From Serinus canaria (Eukaryota; Chordata; Aves; Passeriformes; Fringillidae), in NCBI RefSeq assembly GCF_022539315.1, contig NC_066314.1, positions 44,639,180 to 44,703,179 of the forward strand: a DNA stretch of 64,000 nt, read 5' to 3'. Position 1 is the first letter of the stretch. Every line of letters starts with the position of its first letter. Below are positions 1 through 14,224 of this stretch, piece by piece. The translations under genes and the position numbers were made by a program. The notes below the pieces were generated by a model. It did not search any database. It was not told the origin of the DNA and saw nothing but the letters and a program-made list of their open reading frames with translations.

Positions 1-3000
1 TTTACTTTTTCCTGCTCATGGCTGAAAGCCAACTTCCTCCAAGGTTACTGTTTGCAAAATCCTTTTGCTGCACAGAAGGCATGCAAAGATCAAAGCTCTC
101 CCTGAACTGCCTGGTTTAATCAGGGAAAGGTGCTTCTTCAGCTCATCAAAACATACACTCTAAAACCAGGCAAACATCTCAGAATAAACAATGTATAATG
201 ATTTCACTCAAAGGGGCAGGTTTGGGGTTGTAGCCATTCTGCCATGAACATGGACAGCTTTAGTCAGCTTGGACAGTGAGCTAATTGTCCTTGCTCCTGT
301 CTGCAGTAAAATGAGCCATTTTGCACAATCACAAGCCAGCAAATTCAGCAGCAGGAAGGGAGAGAGAGAGGGCATTGTGGAGTTGTTTCACAAGGACCAG
401 TAGCTACTGCTTGCTGGTGAGAGCCATTCCAGACCTTATGCTTGTAATTGGCACTCTAAGATGCTTTTGCTTTTTATGTTTCCAAGTGAGCCATTCAGCT
501 AACGTTAATTTCATTCAATGGCAATAAAGGTGAAATCTCTCTAAAAATAATTCTCTTCTTTTGCACTGGGATATGATCCCTAAGTAAACAGACTTTAATT
601 AATGGCAGAGAGCATCCCTTCAGCCAGCAACCCTCCCTTGCTCTGTGCAGCTAAACCCATGGCGCTTTAAAAACGACTCCTTAGACGCAGCATCCGAGCC
701 TTTCATCCTCGCGCCCAGCACCCCTCTCTGCAGCAAGATGCAATGGCTTTGAGTGATGTGATACAAAAATAGCACCTCAGCAGCTGGAGCCAGCCAGCCT
801 GCTGGGCTGTCGGAAAGGAGAAAATGTTTCAGTTTGTGTTGTGGAGGTTCAGACAGTGGTGGTATTTCCATGAGTTTTAAAAAGCCTCATCTTTTTTTGT
901 GTCCATATTGAGAGGTGATAGTCTACAGCAAACATGGTATGCCTATCATTGTCAGCTTTGTCTAGGAGTTATTCTCACCAGAAGTCAGGGCATAAAAATG
1001 TTTTGATGACTCATGGGTTAGGTGAAAGGGTGTTGTACTTCTCATAAGCTGTCGATTGTCTCTGTCTTGCTTTGGTGCTGTGGGGACTGATAAGCCACCA
1101 AAAGGGTCATTTTAGACCTCACAATTTTTTAGCAGCAACTTGCTCTTGCCCTAAGGTATCCCACTTCATCTTTACCTCCACAGCATGTCTGAAAGTTAGG
1201 TAGTGGAGACATTGATGTTTCTGAGCATTTTCTCGCTCCTTGTGGCTATTTCGAGTTGGCTCTCTGTGCTGGTTATAAGTCTAAAGTGACGAGTGGCTGC
1301 CTGCTAGAGCACTGCTTAGTACATGCAACTTACCAAGTGTTCCTGGCAGGATCCTCTGTGCCCACACTGAAGGGACCAAGTCATGCAGGCTCCCTTCTGC
1401 CATGGAGGGCCCATGTAATGCAAGGGAAAGTGCTTTGGGAAGGATGTTTCATTCATGGAGGCTTCAACACCTTTCTTCCGTTCCCTCTGCAAGGGCATCT
1501 CATTGACAACCTGCATGTGCTACCTGCTGGTGAGATTGATCTTTGCCCTGTGTCAGAAGGATGTTTAATGATCATTCAGGTTAATTTTCAAATGTCCTTG
1601 TGATATCTTTCAGAGAGGAAGATGAATGGTGGGTTTGCTATATTTAACTGGATTTTGTGAGAGATTTGTTTTGCTGGTGGATCAAGGCAGTGAAGAAATG
1701 TTTGCCAGCAGCTGTGACCTCACTGATGCTGCTGACCAGGCAGAAGGATGGTTGCTTCTGGTGACTTGCCTGAGCACATGCTAGAGCTTCTCCCTCTGCA
1801 AAAAGCAGCAGAGATGCGAGTGCTAAGTGGAGCTTTGCACATTGAGGAGTTGCTTGTTGAGAAACAAAAGGAAAGAGACAGAACATCACTTTAGAGAGAG
1901 AAGGATAAAAATCAAGTAGGTGACAGGCAGGGTGCTGTGGGCACAGTGCCCCAAACAGCTCCCTGGTGGGCACATCAGCACAAGCAGCAGCTGCCCTTGC
2001 TGCTGGCTCTTGCCCTGTGTTTTGTGCTTCTCTCCTCATCCCTAAGTCCCATGCTGGCACAGCTGTTTTATTTTGGGAAAGAAATGAAGCAGGCTGGAAA
2101 GTAAATATTCTTGATTATTTCTTTTCTTCCAGAGGATATTCTTCAGCTGAGTCAAGTTCCTCCAGCCTACCTGACCTCATGGACACAAATGCAGCAGAAG
2201 GCACACCCTGATTCACAGCCAGGAGCAAGCCATTGGAAAGGACAGATGGATGGGGCAGGAACTAGTTGGAGCAGACCTGCCTCTAAATGCCCAAGCACTT
2301 TGATCCTCATGGCATCATGGAACCGCTCTGTCTTTTGATTAATATGCAAAAACCTGCAAGGCATAAATTATGCCAATTAATTAACTGGATTTCTGGAAGG
2401 GAGCCCCTATTGTTTTTTAAAGAGCTTTGGTCATATAGTCAAAAGAACGTAGCTTTGGATCTCCTGTGTCTTTTTCCAGCAAAGAATCAATATGGGTTTT
2501 TAAAGAAACTGGCAACTTGTCGCTTGTAAAATTGTTTTATTGTAGTTCTTGCCTTGCTTGACTATTATGAGGAAGGAAGATATGAATTCACCACACTCTG
2601 TTAACAGGGAAATTCTTTGGAGTTTCTGGTCTGACTGCTTCAGTGACTTAGGGAGTTCATCCCAGAGCTTCAGTGTAGTTACTGGCCAGAGGTCTGGGGG
2701 CTGAGAGGAAAACCTGAAAACTCCTTATTCCTATTCCAGGCCAGCAATCATGGACCAACTAAACCAAAAGCTAAATATTAAATGGAAGCAAACCATAAAA
2801 ATTACTCTTTCTCACTTTATACAGAATGCTGCAGAGGAGTTTAAAGGGTTCCATCACAGATGGTATAATTACTGCATGGCAAAATCAACCAAAATTGTTG
2901 CTTTAATATCCGAGATATAATCAGGTTTTGGACTACTTGTTGCATATTTCATTTTACAGGCAGGAGTTATGGGTTTATGTACTGGAACTCTCTTTATAAC

Positions 3001-5061
3001 AGCTTATCAAAAGTGCTTCACATGAACATATGTTTTCCCAGGGTTGTGTTTTCCAAGCATGCTGAACGATTTAGTAATACTGGCTAACAATGCAAAATGG
3101 TTTTCAATAGCAATTTTAGTGGCTAAATGAATCATACTTAGGTAAGGGAAATCTGAAACATTCCATTTTATGCAAAACTCCTAAATGACCTATCCAACAT
3201 ATCTCTGAGGAGAAGTTAACACAGGGTGGTTCATGGAACTGGAAAAATACAATGATATTTTCTCCTTTACAAATGGTTGGGATTTTAAAGTGAACTCTAA
3301 AATGAAATGCCAACTATTTTCTTTATGCTTGTTATCTTTGAAAAGATTCATGTACCTCTTTGGAGATGAACTCTTTTCTTCTGGTTTTGCATGTAATATG
3401 CTGAAATACTGGTTTATTGTGATTTGTTTTCTTTTGCCTGTGACTTCTGCATCTCTTTCCCTTTTTTCTTTCTTATTAGTTATTAGTAAACTGAGAAAAA
3501 CAGAAAAATACAAATGCTACGACTTCAAAAACAAATCATATCATGCATATTTTACCCTATTTTATTCTGTACACCCATGAAGTGAAGTATTTCCTCCAAA
3601 AAGGAGTTTTTCAAGTCCGCTTAGAAACTATGAGATTTCTTACAGAGTTTTGGACATGCCAGAGTTGATTAACAAATGCATTCATATTTGTACAACTAAA
3701 ATCAAATTACTGTAAAGCCTAGAGAAGAGAAAAATGCAATTAGCCAAGTTTCATGCCATGATTTTTATCAGAAAAATTTTTGCAGTATTCATATGCTTTT
3801 TTTTTTTCTTAGAGCCCCATCCAAAAGATGTGATCTACTTGCTTGTTTGAGAAAACAAGAAAAAAAAAAGGAAGGGAGAGCAAAGCAATGGAAAATCTGT
3901 TTGATATAATGAAAGGCAACCTGTCCATAAAAGTGACTGTTACTCTTGAGACACTAATCACTAAAGATGTTCATGGTTTGTGAATTTCATTCAGCATTCC
4001 AGGATCAGGAAGTTGCATTTCTAGAAGTGGTGCCTGAAAAAGTACTTTATGAAGAAAGCACATGCTATTCACTACAGCTCTAGGTAGAATTTTATATTGC
4101 AAAACACTTCTTAACTTTTAAATAAATTTTTTCCCTGGTGACAAGTTAATAGATATCACACTAGGCTATTTGCTAGGAATTGATTTATGTTGGTAGTAGA
4201 AAGAAACAGTAGCCTTCTTATTCTGAGAGAAAATTAGGAGTGGGATGTGGAGGAGGAAGTAGAAGAAATATGAATTTATGGTGATATTAATTAGAAAAAT
4301 ATTATAGCACCGGGTCACACAAAAGGAGTGAAGCATTATTTCACTTTATGACAGAAAGATTGATAGATTCCACCTAGGATTTGTGGCAAAAGCCCATTTT
4401 AAATTGCCATAAACTACAAATAAAAATTACAGCTGGAAACAATATTTTTTATGCAACTGGTCTGCACAATCAGGATTTTTTTTTCCTAAATTATTTCATA
4501 CTTTCAGATGAAAGATATGTTGCTATTTAGGGAATCTCCATATTTTCAAAACAATTTCTGCTGAGACAAGAAAAAACTATCAATAGAATACAGAACTTAA
4601 TAATTCTGTGAGAATATGTTATCCTCAATGCATATAATGAGAAAAATAGAATACTTGAAGTTGACATTGACCTATTTCAATTATCTCTTTGCTTTTCAGA
4701 CACTGAAACATGACATTTAGGACCAGCAGTACCTAGAATCTGTTCTCTCAATGGGATGGAAGCATACTTGGGGACTCCATTGAAGTGTAAAGGAACATTA
4801 TGGGTTGGCACAAAAACTGATAGAAGATTACAGACTCTGATTAAATTACTGCCAGCCAAAACCAGTTAAAAATGCAAAAGAAATTAATTTACAGAAAAAT
4901 CGGTCTTGAAATGTTCTCAAGCAACACTAATTTAAGTTATTCATTGCTTTGAAGAAACGGTGTTACATGAAACTCAGAATGTATTTCAAAGGTCTTCATA
5001 ATCCTATAGTGTCTAAAATTATTTCCAAATTACAACCCTTCATCTCTCTTTTTTCTTTTAG
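1..5061. other. Unassigned AT-rich DNA
   Basis: Apart from the CpG cluster at 663 I see no gene or named repeat. The longest open frame is 138 codons on the minus strand (1644-2060), facing a 115-codon plus frame (1256-1603). Neither is recognisable. Confidence 0.6.
663..713. other. Local CpG cluster
   Basis: Six CpG dinucleotides fall within 51 bp (663, 674, 686, 695, 710, 712) in otherwise CpG-depleted sequence. No promoter element or open frame of note is attached. Confidence 0.6.
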
Positions 5062-5104
5062 CCTTGCTAAGAAGCATGATGGAAAGGTGGAGATCTGCAT
5101 CAAG
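5062..5104 (+). other. Candidate 43-nt micro-exon (splice signals only)
   Basis: A long pyrimidine tract (CATCTCTCTTTTTTCTTTTAG) ends in AG at 5060-5061. The 43 nt that follow end in AAG, next to a near-consensus donor GTAAGT at 5105. One frame reads LAKKHDGKVEICIK and lies inside a 72-codon open frame. I do not recognise this peptide and no partner exons are evident. Spliced exons of this form also arise by chance. Confidence 0.2.
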
Positions 5105-8100
5105 GTAAGTTTTTGGGAAGCAAAAAAACCTAGCAACCTAAGCCCTTTGCCTGGGCATGTCAAGTGATACTGTCAAATACTAAACCTGGCTGCAAGATAA
5201 GGCAACAAATGCCAGCAAAAACCTTCATGACAGTAAAATTCAGCAAACTTTATTTTTGTGGGCTTCAAATATTTTTTTTTTCTCTCTCAAGGCTGCAACT
5301 TGCATTACTCCAACTGTGACAAGCCCTGACCAGATCCTTGTTTCATTTGGTGTAACCCTGTGTGCTTTAATAAAGATCCTGCCTGCTTCCAACAGCTGCA
5401 GGCTGAAGCCTACCCTTTCCCTCCAAGGTACCTTTGATTTATCATGTCTTCTGTAGGTAAAATGTTCATCATGTGAAAAGGAACACCCCTTGATTTTGTG
5501 AAATTTGATATTATCACATTCACATTCCGTCTTTAGTATTTTAATACCTGAAAGACAGAAACTTATAAAACAGTTTATTGCAATGATTCTGTGTCAATAT
5601 GTTTACAGAGAAAAAGGACATCTTTGAACATTAGAACAGAAACTGAGAGAGTAGATTATATTTTAATGTACATCTAATGATTAGTTCTAAAATCAGCAGA
5701 CAAATATGTGTCTTAAGGAACAGATTTACAATATCATTAACAGCTAATTATGCAGTGTTTATATTCTTAGTCTTTTAAACAAACTGTCTTATCCAAATAT
5801 TTTTTTAGTCTCAAAGTAGCAGCTGTCTAAAAAGAAGATATACATTTTCCTTGAAATTAATCCTGGGCATAGCAAATATTAGATAAAGATAAAAAGTGAG
5901 ATTTCATCCTCCTTCTTTATTTTTTTCCACTCTGAAATCGTACAAATGACATTACAACATTTCAGAGTGTTTTTTAAAAATAATTTTCACTTTACTTTGA
6001 ATATTTGCACATTAATAACTTGGAGATTTTGTCATTTTCAGTGTACTCTTCTTTCATGAACACTCTATGATTATTCATAATGAGCTGACAGTGTCTTTGA
6101 AAGTACTGCAGACTGTGAAAGTAAGATTAAAAAAAAATTAGTGACTGCAAATGAAAGACCTCATTAATAACTAAATTCCATGTAAACATTAGCAATAGAA
6201 ACTTCAGGATGTCATCATTATATGTTTCACTCCTTGGAGCCATGCCCCTCGAAGTCCCACGCTGGAACCTGTGTGACAGCAGAACACAGAGAATCTGGAT
6301 CCTGAGCCAACAAAAAGTGTGCTCCAGACCAGTGGTGGAGCCCAACCTCATCCTGGATGCATTCTCAGACCTCTCTCTGCATTTAAAGCACTTGAAGTAC
6401 TGTTTTAGCATTGATGAGAGAAGCATCTCCAGCTCTAAAGCATTTGGATGGGCTTAGGAAACTGCTGTTTCTCCAGTAAAAAGGATATTTATGTAGTTAA
6501 TGTTGATGGATTTTTGTGTTATAAACTTAGCCCAGTAATGCTGACTGCATTTGCATTTCTCTGAGTGTGTATTAGTATGCCACTTTAAAACTCATTGAAG
6601 AAATATTTAAAGTGTTGTAAGTTGTACCACTTTTCTCTGAGGAAGATACAGAGGTATCTGCTGCAGCCCATGGTTAAAGCTGGGACACGTTTTTGCATTC
6701 ATTAAACATTCAGCCCCTGTTAATTCTGAACTGTGTATTTTGGGACCATATTCTGGAAATACCATAAGTGACAGGGAAAATAGCCTGAAACTGTGTATCT
6801 GTGAATTCAGTTTAATCAGGAGATATAAGCATAAAACACAAAGTTTCTTACTTGCAAATTATAATATGGTGTCAGCAGAGACATTGCTTGCTTTTATTTT
6901 TTTAAAAGAAAACCTGCTGTAGGCATAAAAGTAAAGCAAAAGAAACCTAAAATGAAACTAAAACCAAATAAACAAATCCAAATAAACACCTCCCCGCCAG
7001 AAAACCTCTCAGAGATCATTGACCTCCTAACTTGATATGTGCTCACTTGGGGCTCTAAAAAAAGAACAAGGACCTGAAACAGTGCCAGGCTAAAAGAGCA
7101 CTTGCTGCTGCTTAGGCAGCCGCTGACAGCAGCGTGGCACTGGGTTAGACTCAGATCTAACTGAGCAGAGCTTCCCTAAAGACCTGAGTACCTTTGAGGA
7201 CTGAAAGTTAATGTGATCCTTGTGTGGTATTATAGGATGTGCCTTTCATACATGCTAAAATAAAATTTGTATTCCACTGTGAACCCAAGGTGCTGTTTAT
7301 AGGTTAGAATCTCTCAAAATCTGACTATACTAACTTCACCCAGACTCCACAGCTGAGGAGTTTCTGGATAGGGAAGTCCATGGCACTAAAGCAACTCATA
7401 TTTGTCCCTCTAGCCCTGGAGTAGGTGGGAGCTGGGACAAACAATGTCCTCATACCTCCCCACGGGAGCATGCCTGCCTGCATCACCCCACACAGTGTCA
7501 TTTCCTCCTCCTCATTAGCTTCCCACCATATGAGACAACAGAATTGTCCATGCGGACGAGCAACTTGTGCTTGATTTATTGTCACTGGTGCTGACACAAG
7601 TAATAAATTCAAGGGAAGATGAATATTGCCTAACAAGAATGATTCAAATAGCACCTGCTTTCCTGGGCAAAGGAGCACTTATTTTCTTCTACACCACTGA
7701 CAGCACATTCACTGACCTTTACTGGAATGGTGAAAACGGCACACATGCCAATATTTAAGAAATTAATGCCTTTTTATATCTTGTCTCTAAACAAACGTAA
7801 TGGAAAGCACAGGTTCTGTGTTCTGGCACTTATTATATGGCAAAAAATATGAAGATTAACTCTCCTACCAACAAAGGGTAGAAATCTTACTTATTAAAAT
7901 TTAAAGACATATTATAATAATGTAGAAGATGCATTAATTCTGAAATGTTGTTGAATATTTTGAAATGCTGTGTTGAATAAGTGATTTTTGTAGCAGCCCG
8001 TGGCAACATAAGTTTCTGTCCACATATTAAGGATAAACTGTGAATCTCCCAAGTGAATGATATTAGGATTTGAATTTGAAGAGTAATTTACATCTTAAAA

Positions 8101-10479
8101 CCACTCATTGCTCATTGGCCACAGTTGATAATATCTTTCTGCCTTTTCTTATACCTTCTGGGTTCCAAGACAGGAAATAATTGCTGGAAACGTATGTCTT
8201 TCTCTGACCTTACAGAAGGAGATCCCAAAGGCCTGCAGAGACAGTTCTGTCTCCATGCCAGAGATCCAAAAGGCAAGCTGAAGAGATCTTGAGCCTCTTT
8301 CCTTTGATGGACTCCCTGTGAGCAGGAAGCAACACCAGAATAACTCTGGAGATCCCTTCCAGCTTCTTTGCTCTCTAAGTCCCTGAATCACTTTGTGCTT
8401 CCTTGGTGGTCCATGCAAGTGACTTGTGTGAATTGTGTGATTTCTGAAGGAGCTAAAGGGCCAATAGGTGGTTCAAAGGGTTGGGAGAAGAAGCCAAGGG
8501 CACAGATTGCCTTGGATTACGGCTGTCACAACTTCTAGTACCTGAACTGAACATCTCACTGAGGAGCAGTGCTCTAATCAAAGATCTCTTCAGGCTAGTG
8601 CTGCTGGTGGGGAGTACTCAACTTCTGGACTGGTGTTGCTGAGAGCTTGGTGGAGGAGCAGCAGTAGAGAGTCTGAATAGATACCATATATTCCCAAGAG
8701 CAGTCTTTCCAGAAGGGAGATAACCAGCATGTCACACAGACACCTTGTGGGCTGATCTTCCTGCTGTGTCCCAAAGCAGAAGGAAAATGAAGGCAGAAAA
8801 ATCACCAAGATATCTTTTCTTTCCCCTTCTCAACTGTGCCACGGCTGCTGTGTGAAAGAGGATGGTATGCTTCAGCCATTTACAGACAGTCTGGTAATTT
8901 TATTTCCTATTACAGTTATTAAGTGTTTAGTAAGAGCATTCTTTAAATGCAGAGTGCTATTTAGTTGGGGAGGTTTTACCTTCTAGCATATAGGCCAGTA
9001 TAACTATAGTCGTGTACAAGCATTTAAGCAATTAGCACTCAGTAAGTTTTAAAATAATGAAAATATTTGGGTTCAAGGTAGAAATGCCAGCATAAAGGCA
9101 TTCAGATTTGGGTTGTACCAAGCAGAACTCTCAGTCCTTTTTACTGTTTTATGCTAAAATAGCACAAATTGGCATAAATCTCTGCAGCTGGGAACCTCTC
9201 TCTTTCAGCTGTGAGACCCTAGGTTATCTAGAATGCCAAAGTAAAGTAAATGAACTGCTGATCTCTCCAGTCCCATCAGGCTGTAGATGAGCAGGTCTTC
9301 ACACAGCCACAGCAGCACACCAGGACATGCACTTCTTTATTTCACACTTTGGGACTGACCAAACCTGGAATCTGATGGAATGCTCAGTATAAAAGCATAA
9401 AGGTTCTTCTTTGTTCTAATTTTTGCTGCTCCATTTGGTCAGCTTCTATTGTAGATGTCTAATATGATGATAGCCCATAATGTTTGAGTTGCCCAATAGT
9501 TTCTCTCCCAAATTAAGTAAAGGAGAAAAAGAGCTTAAAATATTTATAATGCAAGACTGCATATCAAGTTATAGATAACCTCAGTTTGAAATGAAGTCAG
9601 ATGTCCTCAATTTTTTTTTTGTAATTGTGGAAATTTTGGTGTGACTGACAAAGGTCATAGCCCATGGGTTTCTGAGCAGGAGGCTGATAACACTGTAAGT
9701 TGTGATTGTGGGACTGAGAGATAGGAATATCCTTTAGAGTGTGAGTAATAGACAGAAATGTTTTCTACAATGGCCAAATATTATTTTTCATCAGCCCCCT
9801 AAAAAGTTTCAACCTGCCCTGATTTTCTCCATTGAATCTAATAGAACTGGATTAAACTACAGGGGAGATGAGAACATAAATTTGATTCCTTTCATTCCAT
9901 GTAATATTAGGGTTTGTATTCTTTCAAGCTGTAATAACCTCTAGACTTCAGCAAAATTGAAAACCTTTAAATAGCCTTTCACAACCTTTCAGTGTAGTAA
10001 TGAAGTTTTAAGTGCTCACTGGGGATTTTCAGTTCAGAAAAATCTAAGCAGCAGTAGATATTAAAATCTAATGTTTACTTCAACTCTTTTAAAGCCTAAT
10101 GGGTTTTTCTGACAGTGTAATTTTTAAAAGGTTGGGTATCATTTATTGATATAGTATACTCACTCTGGAAATCTTTCTTCTTTAAAAACTCTGGTGGGAA
10201 CCTTATACTTTGCTGGAGCACCTGAAAAGCCAGCCAGAACAGGGAAAAGGAACTCTTGCCAAGACCTGACTAGAACAGCAAGCAAGTTAAAAAAACCCCA
10301 AACCCACAACTCATGATTTAAACACCACAGGAGGCAAAAAACAAATTAAGGATGTAGATTCCCTGTGTGCACATAATTACAAGTATGTGAGTCACTGGAG
10401 TCAGCACGGTTGCTCATCTACCTAAAGACCTGGAGAGGATGTCTGGCTGCACTTGACTCAGGGAGTAGCATAAGCCAAT
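5105..10479. other. Unassigned AT-rich DNA
   Basis: Nothing assignable. The longest open frame is 117 codons on the minus strand (7325-7678), with no domain. Faint CR1-like text at 8315-8400 was judged too weak to call. Confidence 0.6.
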
Positions 10480-10526
10480 TTTATTTATTTATTTGTTTAT
10501 ATCTTCATTTATTTATTTATTTATTA
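10480..10526. repeat. (ATTT)n microsatellite, interrupted
   Basis: TTTTATTTATTTATTTG, a short break (TTTATATCTTC), then ATTTATTTATTTATTTATTA. Confidence 0.92.
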
Positions 10527-12949
10527 AGCTGTTGCTCAAGGGGTAGCAGTGGGGAGAGAAAATTGCAGGGTGAATTTACACTGATTAAAGAAACACAGTC
10601 TGTGTATACAGACATTTCTGAGACACAGTGTGGGACTGGAAGGATTCTGGGTTTTTGTGCTGCTAAATTAGTGGTGAAAAGAGGATCTAAATTTCTTTGA
10701 GAAAGTAACAGTGTAAGTCCCAGAGGGACATTTTTCATTGCTGTATTGCTCTATATACAATGTTTTATACATATCTGTTTTTATTATGCATACAAACAGT
10801 TATTAGTATTTGCTGGGAACATATAGTAAGTAAGGTGACATGTAGGTTTGCTTCCTGTTATAATAATCCATTCAGATGGCACTTAGATACCTTTTGATGA
10901 TGGTTTTTCATCTTCTTAAATAATAAAATAAAAGCAGGAGGAAGTACAGAAACAAGGAAATAAGAAAATGATCAAAAATTCTTATATGTGACAGATAAAA
11001 GCCAGTGCTTCTAAAGCAAAAAGTTACAGCACGTTTTCATGAAGAAAATAAGCATGTAGGAGAGAGAGGATTTGCTTATGAATATCTCTTAAGCACATAA
11101 ATATATGCAAATTAAAAGAAACAGGTCCCAGAATTGGTACATATGTAATAGCAAAGCATCCCATAGCTGGTTTCTAATTTCTAGCTAATTTTAACTCATC
11201 AGTGTGTGCTTAACTTGAAGAGCATGTTTATATCTATTGGTTAAAACAAATGCTATTGGGCTAACTACCACTGCAGTGTCCCAAGCTGCCTACTGAATTC
11301 CCTGTTACAGGTCCTTGTTTTTCCATTCAGGTTGCTTCAAAGGGAAAGCAGCTTCCTCATTTGTCTGTGTAGCTTTCCTTTTGCCCTCAAACTGCACTTC
11401 ACAGAGAAGTGCAAGGAGACTCACAGATTGATGGTTGAAAATTAAGAGTTAAAAACAATTACCAAAGAACATGAAGGCCTGTGGTCAGTGCCTTGCTGTT
11501 CCAGTTTTGGGCAGACATCCTTCCTCTGTCCAGCACTCCTGGTTCAACAGCAGCACAGTGTTAACACATCAGAGAATGTCAATTGTTGAGCAATGCACAA
11601 TGGCACAACCCTTCAGTCTTCCCAAGCTGAAAGAGATTTTAGGTAAAGGGAAAAGCTAAGAAGCCAGAGAAGTGTTCACAATATGGGAAGCAAAGCCTTA
11701 GAGAGAGAGACAAAACATTCAATGAAAGAGGTTTCGCAGAGACATTGGTGGTTCAAAAAAATCAGTCATAAGAACATTTTAGAGAAAGATAGAAAGTTTA
11801 GGGGACTGAAATATGGTGTTTCCCATTTCACTTATCATGTGATGCTCAGTATTAAATACTTCAGGTGATGGAAAAATTTTCAAGGAGTCATTTGAGCATG
11901 GGTATGGTTTCCTCCTTGTCTCCAGATATGCGCACTTTCTGACCATGTGAATGTAGCTTTCTGCAGCAGATAAGGTATAGAAATGCAGTGCCAGCAGAAC
12001 ACTTGCTTTTCATTTTGCAAGCAAAAGTCCCATTCACATTTCTTTCCTGTAGATATATTTAAATCAGTCTTGGGCAGATAGGAGATGGAAGAAGACAAAA
12101 GGTTAGGAGCAAGAGGAAATGCTGACAGAGAAGAAAAGCAGGTTAGAAAGAATAATTGAGACCTAGAATGAAAAAATGACAAATGGATTACCCAGACCTC
12201 TGTTCTCACACAGTAAAAGAAGGAAGCAGGGAAATGAACAAAAGGGAAAATGCAGTGAAAGAAATGGCAGTTTAGGGATATGGAAAGCTCAGAGCAGCTG
12301 TGAACACACACTGGGCCAGCTCCTTCACTTGGTGTGACTACAGATTTAGCAGGTACCTGCAAGTGGCTTTATCAGAGTGGGAATCTGTGTCAGACCCACA
12401 GGGGGAACAAAGCCAGGTATACTTCTACAGTAGGTCCTGGTCTTTCCTTCAACTATTTGAAGCCCACTCTTGGGAAATCTGTGTGTCTCTGCCATTCCTC
12501 ACTGACCCCCAGCCTTATGCTTGGGTGGAGGAAAGCATGAAATTCAGGCAGACCAAAATAAAAACACCTGGCAGTACAGTGGCAAGGGAAAACACTGCTG
12601 AAGAATACAGGCTACTGGGCTTCAGAGAGAGTAATTTGAGTTTTCATGCACATTGCTGTTTTGAAATTATCTGTTCACCAAGGAAAAAGACTAGGGTATC
12701 ATTGTGGACAGGTCACTCTAAACCTCTGCCTAATGTGCAAATGTGAAGCAGTCGATTAAGAAGTGGCCTAGTTAAACTGTTTCTTTAAATGAACTGGATA
12801 CAGAATAATACTGAAAACATCACCTCTGCCATGAAACATCTCCCTTCAGCTCCATGCTGTTTTTCAGCCAAAGCTATTCTGTCTTGGAAAGAAGTTACAA
12901 GAGGGAAGGTCATCGGATGGCAGATTTATGGCACATTTTAAGACAGAGT
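10527..12949. other. Unassigned DNA with two opposed open frames
   Basis: A 160-codon minus frame (11880-12362) overlaps a 148-codon plus frame (12300-12746). The minus frame is Ser/Phe/Cys-rich. Neither matches a family I know or shows a start context or splice pattern, so both are treated as chance. Confidence 0.5.
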
Positions 12950-13025
12950 GAGATTTTAGGTTCACCATATGATCTTACAAGGTCCCTTCCAGCATGAGCT
13001 GTTCTTTGAGCCCATGATTTTGAAA
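12950..13025 (+). mobile_element. Possible degraded CR1 3' end, sense
   Basis: ATGATCTTACAAGGTCCCTT followed by CCAGCATGAGCTGTTCTTTG resembles a CR1 3' end (GATGATCTT, then AGGTCCCTTCCA, then a decayed ATTCTATGATT). The match is only a few dozen bases, so chance resemblance is possible. Confidence 0.4.
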
Positions 13026-13155
13026 TGAGAAGAGGCTGAAAAGTATTGGGACAGTTATATGTGCACAAGGCATTGCCCAGCAGAGGTACTTTATACCTGT
13101 GTCCCTTTTTGCTTAACAATGTATGTGAGAGGACAAAGATGAAAAACTATGACCT

Positions 13156-13186
<31 letters not shown>

Positions 13187-13201
13187 CATACATACATAAA
13201 T
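13156..13201. repeat. (AAAT)n microsatellite with CATA end
   Basis: About eight AAAT units are followed by ACATACATACATAAAT. It lies in unassigned DNA. Confidence 0.93.
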
Positions 13202-14224
13202 ACTAGTTTATCCAGTTGACAAAGATACTTCCAGTTCCCTAGAGTTGAAACAAGAATTGAACATTTGCAAGGGCAAGGAAAGCCTCCATGCTATCTTCAG
13301 ATAGGATACTTTTTTGCACACTTATTATTTGTGATTATAAAAACTGAAGTTGATAGGCATGTACTAATTGCCAGGTATATGTCTCCATTGCAGAAAAGAG
13401 TGCTGTGCAGATATAATTGAATTAACTGAGAAAAAGGTGATTCACCCTCTGTGACTCCTGGCACTAAAAATTGCTGGGTTAATTATAAAGTTTGGGAAAG
13501 TCTCCACGGCGCTGCTACTTTAGAACTGACAACACAAGCTAGGACCTTTTCTTGTCAGAGATTAGCTCATATGTCTTCCACTCTTCTCTGATCTTAGAAT
13601 CACATGAAAAGATAGACTGAGTTCAAGATCATCCTCGTCTGTTTTTCTTCAACAGAGCTTGACCTAAAAAGCCATGTGTCCTCATGTACTTTTTTCTGTC
13701 TTTAAGATCAAAGAATGGGCATTACACAAGCAAGCCCATTCACCCCTGTCACTGCTCTCTTTCGTTTTAAAAACAGCATTTTTTTAGGTTTTTTTTTTAA
13801 TGAAATGGTTTATTGTAGAACTTTCTTATTTCTCTTTCAAGATGTTCTCCAATGGCGTAAAACTTTGTTCGGTTTCTTCAAAATTCAGCACACCATTTTA
13901 GCTGGAGATTTTCCAGTGATGGATGATTTTTTTTGAGCATATCTCTATGCTTTTTGACCTCTCATCACAGCATTTTTGAAACAACAGAGCTTTCTTAATT
14001 CACATTAGTGAGGTGTATGCTTTTTAATTTTTACACTATTCTGTCATGTAGGTGGATAATGAAAACATCAGAGAACAGCAGACTCGAGTGTAATGCACTG
14101 CAGAACCATATTTGATATAGTCCTCTGCTGAAAGCCAACCACCAGCAGTTACATTTAAACTACATTTTTCCAGCAGTTTCAAAAATGTAATGAAAAAAAT
14201 TCCCTCAGAAAACTTTTCCTTAGC
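13202..14224. other. Unassigned T-rich DNA
   Basis: I see no gene or repeat boundary. The T-rich composition continues into the ancient LINE fragment that begins near 14225. Confidence 0.55.

Noticed and set aside
8315..8400. CR1 3'-end resemblance (GGAGATCCCTTCCAGC)
   Set aside because: Only a short block matches and the expected tail repeat is missing.
11880..12746. Opposed frames of 160 and 148 codons
   Set aside because: No recognisable domain, biased composition, overlap on opposite strands and no splice or promoter context.
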